DNA of 64,000 bases from Cumulibacter soli (GCF_004382795.1 NZ_SMSG01000002.1:372001-436000); one strand, 5' to 3'. Shown: positions 42,692 through 54,169, numbered from the stretch's first letter. Notes: generated from the letters alone by a model not told the origin. Numbers and translations: made by a program.

Positions 42692-44011
42692 TCACGCTTC
42701 AATCGAGTCGTCGTCCGGATCGATCTTGCGCACCGCGGTCACATGCAATCTAGCGGCCCGTCGCCCATCGAGTGCGGTCACGGTCAGGGTGCCGGTATGC
42801 CGCAGGGTTTCGAAGTCGACTCGATCGCCGAGTTCGGGGACCCTCCCCAATAGGGCCATCACGTACCCGCCCATGGATTCGTACGGCCCCTCGGGGAGTT
42901 CGACCGCCGTTATATCGGTGAACTCGGAGAGATTCGTACCGCCGTCGATTTCGAACACCCCGCTCGCCAGGCGCTCGGAGGCCGAGTCTTCCTCGTCGTA
43001 CTCGTCGCGGATATCGCCGATGATCTCCTCGATCAAATCCTCGAGTGTGACGATCCCGTCGGTGCCGCCGTACTCGTCAACAACGATCGCGAGATGGAAG
43101 CTGCCGCGGCGCATGTCCGACATGGATTCGAGTACGGCCTTCGAACCCGGTAGGTACAGCACCTCGCGCGCGACGTCGGCCACCGTCTTCGAGCGGTCTC
43201 GCGGGTCGGAGAACATCAGATCGCGGATGTGCACGAACCCGATGATGTCGTCTTGGCCACCGGGACCCGTCACCGGATAGCGGGAATGCGGTGCGTCCTT
43301 GGCGTCGTGTAGTGCCTTACTGACCGTCTGCGCACCGTCGAGGAACTCAGCTTGTCCACGCGGCAGCATCACCTCGCGGATGGCGCGTGAGCTGGCGTCG
43401 AGTACCTCACCGATCAGTTGGCGTTCATCGCGGGTCAGCGACTCGCTCGAGGCGACGATCCCCCGCAGTTCGTCGCCGGTGATCTCCTCCTTGGCCGCGT
43501 TGGTATCGCCACCGAGGAGGCGTACGACGATGTTCGTCGACTTGCCGAGCAGCCAGATCACCGGTCGAAACACGTTCGCTAGGCGATCCAGGCTTGGCGC
43601 GAGCGCCATCGCGATCCCCTCGCTGCGTTGCAACGCAAGGCGTTTCGGGGTGAGTTCGCCAAGCACCAGCGAGATATAGGCGACGCCCAGCGTGACCAGG
43701 ATCAGCGCGAGGATGTTGGCGAACGATTCCGAGAGGCCCCAGTCAATGAGGACCGGCGACAGGTACTGCCCCAGCCGCTCCGCGCCGACCGCCGCAGATA
43801 GGAATCCCAGGACGGTCACGCCGACCTGAACGACGGCGAGAAACCGGTTCGGGTCATCTAGTAGTCGCTTGAGGCGCCGCCCACGCTTACCGCCTGACGT
43901 CGCGAGTCGTTCCACCTGACTGGACCGCAGACTCACCAACGCAATCTCAGCGGCCACGAAAATCGAAGCAAGCAGCGTGATCCCGATGACGATCAGGATG
44001 TCGACGAGCAC
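42692..44011 (-). CDS. CNNM/CorC-family membrane protein (DUF21 + CBS domains)
   Basis: 439 aa. N-terminal DUF21 with about four membrane helices (VDILIVIGITLLASIFVAAE and onward), the cytoplasmic CBS pair (VMLPRGQAEFLDG; DIIGFVHIRDLM; VDEYGGTDGIVTLEDLIEEI) and a C-terminal CorC_HlyC domain. GAGGAAGG precedes the GTG start. Often labelled hemolysin, but homologues act in magnesium/cobalt efflux. It precedes hisC by 41 bp on the same strand. Confidence 0.92.
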   Translation of the reverse strand: MLVDILIVIGITLLASIFVAAEIALVSLRSSQVERLATSGGKRGRRLKRLLDDPNRFLAVVQVGVTVLGFLSAAVGAERLGQYLSPVLIDWGLSESFANILALILVTLGVAYISLVLGELTPKRLALQRSEGIAMALAPSLDRLANVFRPVIWLLGKSTNIVVRLLGGDTNAAKEEITGDELRGIVASSESLTRDERQLIGEVLDASSRAIREVMLPRGQAEFLDGAQTVSKALHDAKDAPHSRYPVTGPGGQDDIIGFVHIRDLMFSDPRDRSKTVADVAREVLYLPGSKAVLESMSDMRRGSFHLAIVVDEYGGTDGIVTLEDLIEEIIGDIRDEYDEEDSASERLASGVFEIDGGTNLSEFTDITAVELPEGPYESMGGYVMALLGRVPELGDRVDFETLRHTGTLTVTALDGRRAARLHVTAVRKIDPDDDSIEA

Positions 44012-44100
44012 GTATGACCTTCCTCTAGCGGAAACTTCACCCTACCCGCCGACGTAGCGCCGTACGACGCTGCGAGCGCGTCGGCCCGCGCGGACGACAG

Positions 44101-44130
44101 CGGCCGCCGCCCCGTAAGGGACGGCGGCCG
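44101..44130 (-). terminator. Terminator after gltA
   Basis: CGGCCGCCG-C-CCC pairs with GGG-A-CGGCGGCCG around a GTAA loop, 20 bp beyond the gltA stop codon. Confidence 0.8.
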
Positions 44131-44149
44131 TAGTGCGATCTAGTGTGAC

Positions 44150-45424
44150 CTACTTGTTCGGGTAGTCACGCTGCGTCGCGCCGGTGTACACCTGGCGCGG
44201 GCGGCCGATCTTGGTCTTCGGGTCACTGATCATCTCGCGCCACTGCGCGATCCAGCCCGGCAGGCGGCCGAGTGCGAACAGCACCGTGAACATCTCGGTC
44301 GGGAAGCCCATGGCCTTGTAGATCAGACCGGTGTAGAAGTCGACGTTCGGGTAGAGCTTGCGCTCGATGAAGTAGTCGTCGGCGAGCGCGATCTCTTCCA
44401 GACCCATGGCCAAATCGAGCAGCGGATCCGGCTTGTTCATCGTCTCGAGTACGTCGCGCACGTCCTTCTTGACGATCGCTGCGCGCGGATCGTAGTTCTT
44501 GTAGACGCGGTGCCCGAAGCCCATGAGCTTCACGCCGTCTTCTTTGTTCTTGACCTTGTTCATGAACTCTTTCGGGTCCATGCCGTTGTCGCGAATCTCT
44601 TCGAGCATTTCCAGGACGGCCTGGTTCGCACCACCGTGCAGGGGCCCGAACAATGCGTTCACGCCCGCGGAGATCGAGGCGAACATGTTCGCGTTCGACG
44701 AACCCACCAGGCGCACGGTCGACGTCGAGCAGTTCTGCTCATGATCGGCGTGCAGGATGAACAGGCGGTCCAGCACCTTCGAGACGGTCGGGTCCACCTG
44801 GAACTGCTCCGCCGGCACGCCGAACGTCATCCGCAGGAAGTTCTCGACGTACGACAGCGAGTTGTCCGGGTACAGCAGCGGCTGACCCAGCGACTGCTTG
44901 TGCGCGTACGACGCGATGGTCGGCAACTTGGCCATCAGCCGAATCGTCGAGATGTGGACCTGCTCGGCGTCAAACGGATCCAGCGAGTCCTGGTAGAAGG
45001 TCGACAACGCCGAGACACCGGCGGAGAGCACGGCCATCGGGTGCGCATCGCGCGGGAAGCTCTCGAAGAAACGAGTCATTTCCTCGTGCAGCATCGTGTG
45101 ACGAGTGATCGAGTCGGTGAACTCGGCCAGCTGATCGCTGGTGGGCAGCTCTCCGTAGATCAGCAGGTACGAGACCTCGAGGAAGGTCGACTTCTCGGCC
45201 AACTGGTCGATGGGGTACCCGCGGTAGCGCAGGATTCCGGCGTCACCGTCGATGTAGGTGACCGCCGATTCACACGACGCGGTGTTGACGAAGCCGACGT
45301 CCAGGCCGACCTTGCCGGTGGTGCTCAGCAGCTTCGAGACGTCGATCCCGTCCGAGCCCTCGGTGGCCTTGATCGTGCCGAGGTCAAGCTCGCCTTCAGG
45401 GTGCTTGAGCGAGTAGTCAGTCAT
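44150..45424 (-). CDS. gltA: Citrate synthase (type II)
   Basis: 424 aa hexameric-type citrate synthase. LRYRGYPIDQLAEKSTF, the first active-site His in the ILHADHEQNCSTSTVRL region, GPLHGGANQAVLEML and the catalytic GFGHRVYKNYDPRA are present. It condenses oxaloacetate with acetyl-CoA. A likely promoter on the minus strand has TTGCGA and TAGATT with about 16 bp between them, ending about 11 bp before the ATG. The gene is monocistronic with its own terminator. Confidence 0.97.
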   Translation of the reverse strand: MTDYSLKHPEGELDLGTIKATEGSDGIDVSKLLSTTGKVGLDVGFVNTASCESAVTYIDGDAGILRYRGYPIDQLAEKSTFLEVSYLLIYGELPTSDQLAEFTDSITRHTMLHEEMTRFFESFPRDAHPMAVLSAGVSALSTFYQDSLDPFDAEQVHISTIRLMAKLPTIASYAHKQSLGQPLLYPDNSLSYVENFLRMTFGVPAEQFQVDPTVSKVLDRLFILHADHEQNCSTSTVRLVGSSNANMFASISAGVNALFGPLHGGANQAVLEMLEEIRDNGMDPKEFMNKVKNKEDGVKLMGFGHRVYKNYDPRAAIVKKDVRDVLETMNKPDPLLDLAMGLEEIALADDYFIERKLYPNVDFYTGLIYKAMGFPTEMFTVLFALGRLPGWIAQWREMISDPKTKIGRPRQVYTGATQRDYPNK

Positions 45425-45665
45425 GAATTCACCAATCTAAGAGACATACTCTGATCGCAATGGCTGCGCAGCTGTGGCTCCCGCAGACATCCAGCGTTCA
45501 ATGTATGCCCGCCCAGCAAGGATTTCCTTACCGACCCCAACATTTCCGGAAATCTCAAACTTTGAGACACAATCTCGCCGGTTGGGCAACATTTGGGTCA
45601 CGATTCGCCGGTTCCCTCGTGTTCGCCGGCTCCCTCTCGTGCCCGTTGTGGGTCCGGGCATATGC

Positions 45666-45671
45666 GACGAT
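45666..45671 (+). promoter_or_regulatory. -10 element of a probable leaderless promoter
   Basis: GACGAT, 6 nt before ATG 45678; same hexamer and spacing as the esterase promoter at 26579-26584. Confidence 0.4.
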
Positions 45672-45677
45672 CGTGGC

Positions 45678-46484
45678 ATGACTTCCAGAAGCATCCGCGG
45701 CGGCGGCGATTGCAGTATCAATCTCGTAGAGGCCGGCCCGCAGGACGGCCCGCTCATCCTAGGGATCCACGGTATCGGTCAGTCCCATCTCGCTTTCGAA
45801 CCGCTGCTTCAGGCGGCCGACGTACGCGGTTGGCGCGTCGCAGCGCTGGACATGCGCGGGCACGGTGATTCCGACAAACCGCACAACGCATACGGCGACA
45901 GCGCACTCTGGGCGGACGATGTAAAAGCGGCATTGGGGGCTGCGGGCGCCAACCCCGATCGCCGGGCCGTAGTACTCGCCTGGTCGTACGGCGGCGCCGT
46001 CATCACCGACTATCTCGCGGCGTACGGCGGTGACCTGGTGCGCGCCGTGGTGAGTCTCGGCGCGACCGACAAATTAGGTGCGCCGGTGGGGCCGTACATC
46101 ACGCCACAGTTCGGCGCGATGGGTAAGGCGATCATGACCGACGACACCGGTGAGGTGGCCGAGCAACTGCTGGACATGTGCGCCGCCGGGCCATTGAATC
46201 CCGAGTTTCGCAGCCGGTTACTCGCCGGTGCGCTCAAATGCCCCGCGCACGTCCGCAACGGGATGTTCCGCCGCACCGTGAACAACGATGAAGCCGTTGC
46301 GGCGTATCAAGGCGTGTGGCTGGCCACGCACGGCGATCAGGACCAAATGTTCGCGCCGGAGCTGTCCCAGCATCTCGCTGACCTCGCCCCGAACGGCAGT
46401 TACAAGCAGTACGCCGGCTGCGGTCATATGCCGCTGTGGGACGTCACCGACGAGTTCCTCACGGACCTGGCCACGATCGTCTAG
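45678..46484 (+). CDS. Alpha/beta hydrolase
   Basis: 268 aa. Oxyanion HGIGQSHLAFEP, strand ALDMRGHGDSDKP, nucleophile elbow AWSYGG (Ala instead of the usual Gly before Trp), and catalytic His in AGCGHMPLW. This is the classic RsbQ/esterase-like fold; substrate unknown. The frame extends to 45474 but the long form lacks a plausible start; ATG 45678 begins the normal fold and has a leaderless-type promoter. Divergent from gltA. Confidence 0.87.
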   Translation: MTSRSIRGGGDCSINLVEAGPQDGPLILGIHGIGQSHLAFEPLLQAADVRGWRVAALDMRGHGDSDKPHNAYGDSALWADDVKAALGAAGANPDRRAVVLAWSYGGAVITDYLAAYGGDLVRAVVSLGATDKLGAPVGPYITPQFGAMGKAIMTDDTGEVAEQLLDMCAAGPLNPEFRSRLLAGALKCPAHVRNGMFRRTVNNDEAVAAYQGVWLATHGDQDQMFAPELSQHLADLAPNGSYKQYAGCGHMPLWDVTDEFLTDLATIV

Positions 46485-46507
46485 CCGCGCTGCTGGCCTG
46501 CCACTCG

Positions 46508-46578
46508 ACGCAACCAACCTCCCAACGCAAAGCAACCGCCTGACGCACCGCAACCTCCCTACGCACCGCAACCTCCTG
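46508..46578. repeat. 18-bp tandem repeat, four units
   Basis: Units at 46508-46524 (17 bp), 46525-46542, 46543-46560 and 46561-46578, each starting ACGCA. The last two differ only at their ends (ACGCACCGCAACCTCC). The array runs straight into the hairpin at 46581 upstream of the AbiEi/DUF559 gene. Confidence 0.85.
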
Positions 46579-46580
46579 AC

Positions 46581-46633
46581 GGTTCGAATGTGAGTCTGTG
46601 TATCCATACGGCACATGAATTCACATCCGAACC
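46581..46633. repeat. Stem-loop upstream of the AbiEi/DUF559 gene
   Basis: GGTTCGAATGTGA (46581-46593) and TCACATCCGAACC (46621-46633) pair at 12 of 13 positions. The core TGTGAGT...TTCACA spans the same 37 bp as the hairpin at the 3' end of the gene, with 25 of 37 identical bases. Confidence 0.7.
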
Positions 46634-46643
46634 GGCCGACGAG

Positions 46644-46652
46644 TTATCCACA
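46644..46652 (+). promoter_or_regulatory. Single DnaA-box-like sequence
   Basis: TTATCCACA, identical to the consensus 9-mer, 53 bp upstream of the AbiEi/DUF559 start codon. A single box does not make an origin. Confidence 0.35.
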
Positions 46653-46704
46653 GGCTCACCATGGCCACTGGCGCAACGGTTCGGGATGCTCTTGACTGCC
46701 GAAC

Positions 46705-47655
46705 GTGAGCGCGATTCCCGACCACCTGAGTCGCCTGCTTGCCGAGCAACAGAATGTCGTGACCGCGGCCCAACTCTCGGCCGTCGGCATGCCGCGTAGC
46801 CGCCTGCGCTGGCTGGTTCACTCGGGCAATTGGCAACGCATGGCGAGTGGCGTCTACTACTGCGGCCGCGGTACAGCGCCGTGGCTATCGACGGCATGGG
46901 CGGCGAGCCTCATCGGCGGACCGGGCAGTGTCATCGGCGGCACCGCAGCGGCGCACATGCACGGCTTACAGCCCAAGCCGCCGGCCGAGATTCGCGTATT
47001 CACCGGACAACAGCGGCAGGTGAAGTCCCGGGACGGCGTACGGTTCGTGCGGTCAGTTCTGTCACGTAGGACCCAAACAGTCGCCGACCTGCGGTGTACT
47101 ACCGTGCCCGAGACGATCCTTGACTGCGCGAGTGAACTGCCCGGCGAGGAACTGGAGGCACTCATCGGGCGCGCGTTCGGACGACGACTGTGTAATCGGC
47201 GCGCGCTCCACGACGCGCTGTCGCAACGTCGCGGCATCGAACACCGTCAGTTGCTGGCGGCCGCATCGGCGGACGCCGAAGCAGGCGCGCACAGCCTGTT
47301 CGAGATGATCTATCTACGAAAGGTCGAACGAGCCCACTCTCTGCGTGGCCCCGAACGCCAATTCCGGGTGGGGCCGGCTCGTGCATGGGTTGACGTGCAC
47401 TACGTGCAGTACCGCGTCATCATCGAACTGGACGGGCAAGCCTTCCACGAAGGCGCACCGTTTCGCGATCGCACGCGAGACAATCGCAATTCGCACCTCG
47501 GCGCCGTCACGCTGCGTTTCGGGTGGGCCGACGTGATCGAATCCCCCTGCGAAGTGGCTCGCGATGTCACTCAGGCGCTTTCGGCACGCGGCTGGGAACC
47601 GGCAGCGCTGCGCGCCTGCGGACCGGCCTGCACGCTTAGTCGGACTCGATTGTGA
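46705..47655 (+). CDS. Orphan AbiEi-like / DUF559 (PD-(D/E)XK) protein
   Basis: 316 aa. Residues about 1-55 resemble the winged-helix N-domain of AbiEi antitoxins (LLAEQQNVVTAAQLSAVGMP then LRWLVHSGNWQRMASGVYYC); the middle (about 70-200) is the AbiEi_4-like part; the C-terminus has a Vsr/DUF559 nuclease-like core, with Asp230, Glu241 and Asp243 (VIIELDG) followed by the Arg/Asn-rich RDRTRDNRN helix. No AbiEii toxin gene is adjacent, so this is not a complete toxin-antitoxin pair. The GTG start has no good ribosome site. It is flanked on both sides by related stem-loops, and its stop codon lies inside the right one. Confidence 0.8.
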   Translation: MSAIPDHLSRLLAEQQNVVTAAQLSAVGMPRSRLRWLVHSGNWQRMASGVYYCGRGTAPWLSTAWAASLIGGPGSVIGGTAAAHMHGLQPKPPAEIRVFTGQQRQVKSRDGVRFVRSVLSRRTQTVADLRCTTVPETILDCASELPGEELEALIGRAFGRRLCNRRALHDALSQRRGIEHRQLLAAASADAEAGAHSLFEMIYLRKVERAHSLRGPERQFRVGPARAWVDVHYVQYRVIIELDGQAFHEGAPFRDRTRDNRNSHLGAVTLRFGWADVIESPCEVARDVTQALSARGWEPAALRACGPACTLSRTRL

Positions 47656-47693
47656 GTTTTGGTCTCATATGGGCACCGGAACTCACACGCGAG
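47645..47693. repeat. Stem-loop at the 3' end of the AbiEi/DUF559 gene
   Basis: CTCGATTGTGAGTT (47645-47658) and AACTCACACGCGAG (47680-47693) pair at 12 of 14 positions, with a perfect TGTGAGTT/AACTCACA core. Related in core sequence and spacing to the hairpin at 46581-46633. Confidence 0.7.
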
Positions 47694-47725
47694 ACGTGCG
47701 GCGTACAAACGAGGACGGCGGCAAC

Positions 47726-49216
47726 CTAGAGGCGCTGGGCGCGTAATGCGCTGCGGCGGGACTTGCCCGCATCATCGCGCAGCGGCGCGTCGGTCACCTC
47801 GATGGTGCGGGGCCGTTTGTGCGGTGAAAGCCGCGCGGCCAGGAAGCGGTGTACGTCGTCGAGGTCCAGGTCCGCGCCCTGCACGATCGCGTGGATCCGG
47901 TTGCCGTACTCCTCATCAGGCAGCCCGATCACCGCCGACGACGAGATGGCCGGGTACGCCTCCAACGCCGCCTCGATTTCGGCCGGGAACACATTCACCC
48001 CGCCGATCAGGATCATGTCGGTCTTGCGGTCGTGTAGGTACAGGAATCCATCGGCGTCGAAGTGACCGATATCGCCCAACGACTCCCACACCAGGCCGTC
48101 GCCGCGGTCGAGTTGCTTCGCGTCCGCTCCCAGATAACGGTACGTCTCGTCTCGGTCCTCGGTGCGTCGCATCCACAACTCGCCTTCGGCGCCGACCGGC
48201 ACCTGCGCGCCGGACTCGTCCAGGGCGAGGATCTCACCGGCGACCACCGGCCCCACCGAACCGTAGTGGCTCAGCCAGTCGGCCCCACCAATCACGGTCA
48301 TTGCCTGGCCTTCGGTGCCGGCGTACAACTCCATGATCGGTTCCGGACCGAACCACTCGATCCAGTGCTGCTTCAGCCACGGCGGGCAGGGCGCACCCAT
48401 GTGCCACACCGTGGCGATGCTGGAGATGTCGTACGACGACTTCACGTCATCGGGCAGGTTCCACATCCGATGCATCATGATCGGTACGACGTACAGCATC
48501 GTGCAGCGGTACTTCTCGATGTTCGCCAGCACCTGTTCGGCCTCGAACCGCTGCATCAGCACGGCGTGCCCGCCGCGCGCCAACGTCTGGAACATGATCA
48601 TGTGCGGAGCGTTGTGGTGCATCGGCGCGGACACTAGCGACACAGTGTCGGAGAAGATCCGAAACACGTCCAGCGTGGTCGCGTCCAACGCGGCCGGCCC
48701 TCCCGCGAGGATCACCTTCGGTCGTCCTGTCGAGCCGCCGGAAGTAGGCGCCTTCAACGACGGCGACAGTACGACGGGGAGTTCCCCCTCGTATGACGCA
48801 CCCTCTTCGGCGAGGCGATCCACGCTCACCATCTCCACATCGAAACTCGCGGCGAGCGCGTCGTCACCGACGACGAGGGCCGGGTCGGCGACCTCCAGGA
48901 TCGCGGTGAATTCCGGCGCTGCGAGCTTCTGGGATAGCGGCTGCGGTACGGCACCGACGCGCCAGGTCGCGACATCGGCGACGACGAAATCCACGCCGTT
49001 CCACAGTGCGATGCTGACCAGATCACCGATTCGGACGCCGCGTGCGAGCATGCCTCGCGCGACGAGTTCAGCGCGGTGCCACAGTTGCGCCCAGGTCAAC
49101 GATTCGCCCGTCGTCGCGTCAGTCACGGCCGGGAAGTCTCCGCGCTCACTCGCATAACGCGCGAAGGCTTCGACGAGCCACTCGGGCTGTTCGGACTGTG
49201 CGACGTCGTTAGTCAT
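47726..49216 (-). CDS. Acyl-CoA synthetase / AMP-dependent ligase
   Basis: 496 aa ANL-superfamily enzyme. P-loop APTSGGSTGRPKVIL, adenine motif YAGTEGQAMT, the GDIGHFDADGFLYLHDRKTD hinge and IGGVNVFPAEIEAAL, with the C-terminal lysine in GKSRRSALR. It activates a carboxylic acid as acyl-AMP then acyl-CoA. The sequence resembles FadD3/cyclohexanecarboxylate-type ligases, but the substrate is not clear. It is the only gene of its unit; a terminator from icd lies just upstream. Confidence 0.93.
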   Translation of the reverse strand: MTNDVAQSEQPEWLVEAFARYASERGDFPAVTDATTGESLTWAQLWHRAELVARGMLARGVRIGDLVSIALWNGVDFVVADVATWRVGAVPQPLSQKLAAPEFTAILEVADPALVVGDDALAASFDVEMVSVDRLAEEGASYEGELPVVLSPSLKAPTSGGSTGRPKVILAGGPAALDATTLDVFRIFSDTVSLVSAPMHHNAPHMIMFQTLARGGHAVLMQRFEAEQVLANIEKYRCTMLYVVPIMMHRMWNLPDDVKSSYDISSIATVWHMGAPCPPWLKQHWIEWFGPEPIMELYAGTEGQAMTVIGGADWLSHYGSVGPVVAGEILALDESGAQVPVGAEGELWMRRTEDRDETYRYLGADAKQLDRGDGLVWESLGDIGHFDADGFLYLHDRKTDMILIGGVNVFPAEIEAALEAYPAISSSAVIGLPDEEYGNRIHAIVQGADLDLDDVHRFLAARLSPHKRPRTIEVTDAPLRDDAGKSRRSALRAQRL

Positions 49217-49278
49217 GCCACGTTTCTAGCAGACGCACCGGGACCCTTCGCGCACGTCACTTACGCATCACAGACCAC

Positions 49279-49315
49279 GACCGCCTCGCACCTGGTTCTT
49301 CGGTGCGAGGCGGTC
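49279..49315 (-). terminator. Terminator after icd
   Basis: Perfect 14-bp stem GACCGCCTCGCACC / GGTGCGAGGCGGTC with a 9-nt loop, 16 bp beyond the icd stop codon. Confidence 0.85.
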
Positions 49316-49330
49316 GATGGGTGCGAGTTG

Positions 49331-51873
<2,543 letters not shown>

Positions 51874-52578
51874 ATGCGAGGAAGCCACATCGCAGCGCTA
51901 GTCGCTGCCATGGCCGGCCTTGTCATGTTGACGGTCTCCATCGTGACGACCGGCAATTCCGAACCGCAACGACAGTTGGCCACACCGTCGGGTTCGATCC
52001 CACAACTCCCTGAGCAGCGAGTCACCCCGCCGACCGACCCGAACGCGGTGGCCGATCTTGATCACTGCCTGGACGCCGGCGACTGCACCCTGGTGCACAC
52101 CCGCGCCTTCAGCAACGCCACGATCGAGGTGTTCCAGGAAGAATCCACACCTCCCGTGGTGCACGTGCGCACAGTGCAGTCGAACGGCGATCCGTCGGTA
52201 TGGAGTTTGAAGGACGAGCACGCAGCGACCTTCAAAGCGATGACCTGCGGGCTGGCCAACTGCCTACTCGACGTGACCGTCGGCTCAGAGATGGTGGCCA
52301 CCATCGACCTTCGCATGGTGGCTGACACCTTGTCGGGCAAGATCGAAGGCGCCGCTGTGGGCGGGTCGCTGCACACTCAGGCGGCCGACCTGAATAAAGA
52401 CGGCGTACTCGATCTGATCGCCACCGAGCACTTAGTGAAGTCAGACGGCACCGAGTTGACCTACTACCGGACGTACGTGAATCAGGACCGTGATCTCGTC
52501 CCGACCGGGTGCACCTTGCCAGCAGAGTTGGAGCAGGCGCCGAGCAGCTTGCAGTCGCGCACCTGCCCTACGCACTAG
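51874..52578 (+). CDS. Secreted or membrane-anchored protein with a calcium-type DxNxDG motif
   Basis: 234 aa. CAAGGAGATCCC precedes the ATG. Residues 1-27 (MRGSHIAALVAAMAGLVMLT and on) form a signal peptide or single anchor. The exported part has several cysteines (LDHCLDAGDC, MTCGLANCL) that may form disulfides and ends with DLNKDGVLDLIATEH, an FG-GAP/EF-like calcium-binding loop. I do not recognise the family. The frame is open back to 51478, but there is no sensible start before 51874. Confidence 0.7.
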   Translation: MRGSHIAALVAAMAGLVMLTVSIVTTGNSEPQRQLATPSGSIPQLPEQRVTPPTDPNAVADLDHCLDAGDCTLVHTRAFSNATIEVFQEESTPPVVHVRTVQSNGDPSVWSLKDEHAATFKAMTCGLANCLLDVTVGSEMVATIDLRMVADTLSGKIEGAAVGGSLHTQAADLNKDGVLDLIATEHLVKSDGTELTYYRTYVNQDRDLVPTGCTLPAELEQAPSSLQSRTCPTH

Positions 52579-52675
52579 ATCCGGTGCAGTAATCCGGGAA
52601 GTCCCGATGCAGTAACCAGGGACTCATTCCCGTCCGGCATTCCGGCGGATAGTTTCGGGGGCAGCAATCCGACGG

Positions 52676-53119
52676 CTAGATTTGGCCCCGGGCAACGATC
52701 GCCGTGGCGATCAGCATGATGCCGAACAGCAGGCAGAAGATCAGGTCCGACGTGCGGTTACGGACCGCGAGCCACCCGACCAATCGAGTCGGCAGCACCG
52801 CCCGGGCAACACCGACCAACAAGATCGATGCGCCCATCACCACCAACCCCCGCCGCCATTGCTCAACTGCCACGAACACCAACCCGACAACGAGCATGGC
52901 CAGAATGACGAAATACACCATCTGACGCCGCGAACCGCCACGGATCTGCGTCCGCAGCGGCGGATGGGCGATTGTGCGGACCGGATTACCGCGCGGCTTC
53001 ATCGCCCGCGCAGGTGGCTCGTTCTTCCCGGGAGTCGACGGGCCCGTCGCTCTGCGCCGCGCTGGCTTCTCAGCAGGCAGGCGTGGCGATTCGTCGCCGT
53101 CCGCGGGGTCGTTGGCCAC
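52676..53119 (-). CDS. DUF3017 family membrane protein
   Basis: 147 aa. A hydrophilic Pro/Arg-rich N-terminus of about 65 residues precedes three membrane helices (VYFVILAMLVVGLVFVAVE; GLVVMGASILLVGVARAVL; LIFCLLFGIMLIATAIVA). The GTG start is 5 bp after the folD stop. DUF3017 genes usually follow folD in actinobacteria; the function is unknown. Confidence 0.88.
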   Translation of the reverse strand: MANDPADGDESPRLPAEKPARRRATGPSTPGKNEPPARAMKPRGNPVRTIAHPPLRTQIRGGSRRQMVYFVILAMLVVGLVFVAVEQWRRGLVVMGASILLVGVARAVLPTRLVGWLAVRNRTSDLIFCLLFGIMLIATAIVARGQI

Positions 53120-53124
53120 GTCGA

Positions 53125-53985
53125 TTATGCGGAGAGACCGGCTGCCCGCTCAGCGGCCTCGACAACATTCGCCAGCAGCATTGCGCGAGTCATCGGCCCT
53201 ACCCCACCGGGCATCGGCGCGATGAATCCGGCGACCTCGCGAACCTCGGGGGTCGTATCGCCTACGGGCCCATTCTCGGTGCGGTTGGAGGACACGTCGA
53301 CGACGGCAGCGCCCGGCTTGATCATGTCGGCGGTGATCAGCCCAATCGAACCGGCGGCAGCGACGACGATATCGGCCTCACGGGTGTGTGCGGCGAGGTC
53401 CTTGGTGCCGGTGTGACACACGGTGACCGTGCAGTTCTCCGAGCGCCGGGTCAGCAACAGACTCAGCGGGCGGCCGGCGGTGACGCCGCGCCCAACGATC
53501 ACCGCGTGCGCACCATTCATCGGTACGTCGTACCGGCGTAGCAAGTCGGCGATACCACGCGGTGTACACGGCAACGGGGCTTCGACACCGAGCACGAGGC
53601 GCCCGAGGTTAATGGGGTGCAGGCCGTCGGCGTCCTTCGCGGGATCAATCGCTTCGAGCGCCGCATCGGCATCCAGGTGCTTCGGCAGCGGCAACTGCAC
53701 GATGTAACCGGTACATGCGGGGTCGGCGTTCAACTCGTGGATCGCCTGCAGGACGTCGTCCTGGGTCGCGTCCGCGGGCAGGTCACGACGGATCGAGGCG
53801 ATACCGACCTGCGCACAATCGCGGTGCTTTCCGCGTACGTACGCGTGGCTGCCCGGGTCGTCGCCGACCAGGACGGTACCGAGTCCTGGCGTGATGCCCC
53901 TGGCCGCGAGCGCCGCCACTCGCCCCTTCAGCTCTTCCTTGATTGCCGCTGCAGCGGCCTTGCCGTCGAGGATCGTCGCGCTCAT
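53125..53985 (-). CDS. folD: Bifunctional methylene-THF dehydrogenase / methenyl-THF cyclohydrolase
   Basis: 286 aa. Catalytic region [12 protein letters not shown] (Tyr and Lys of FolD), [20 protein letters not shown] and the NADP motif [17 protein letters not shown], ending [20 protein letters not shown]. It converts 5,10-methylene-THF to 10-formyl-THF, the cofactor of PurN and PurH encoded 2-4 kb away. ATG 53985 has CACAAT 6 nt upstream (leaderless type); GTG 53991 is the alternative. Confidence 0.96.
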   Translation of the reverse strand: MSATILDGKAAAAAIKEELKGRVAALAARGITPGLGTVLVGDDPGSHAYVRGKHRDCAQVGIASIRRDLPADATQDDVLQAIHELNADPACTGYIVQLPLPKHLDADAALEAIDPAKDADGLHPINLGRLVLGVEAPLPCTPRGIADLLRRYDVPMNGAHAVIVGRGVTAGRPLSLLLTRRSENCTVTVCHTGTKDLAAHTREADIVVAAAGSIGLITADMIKPGAAVVDVSSNRTENGPVGDTTPEVREVAGFIAPMPGGVGPMTRAMLLANVVEAAERAAGLSA

Positions 53986-53991
53986 GCGCAC

Positions 53992-53997
53992 ATTGTG
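53992..53997 (-). promoter_or_regulatory. -10 element of a probable leaderless folD promoter
   Basis: CACAAT on the minus strand, preceded by TGA (extended -10 style), 6 nt before ATG 53985. Confidence 0.4.
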
Positions 53998-54169
53998 TCA
54001 TGCGTCGATCGCGCCGATTCAGTATGGCTTGCCGTCGTACAGCAGCAGAATTCACAGCGCGGTTGGGAGCACTCGAGCGACTTAGTTCGTCACACCAGGC
54101 GGCGCGCGGCGCTAATCTGACGCGAGCGCCATCCGACCAGATACATCAACGAACACATATCGAGGCCCC

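Noticed and set aside
46581-46593. GGTTCGAAT resembling a tRNA T-arm or an attachment site
   Set aside because: No cloverleaf or acceptor stem can be built around it; it is one arm of a stem-loop.
46644-46652. Replication origin near the DnaA box
   Set aside because: Only one box, no AT-rich unwinding region and no dnaA/dnaN nearby.
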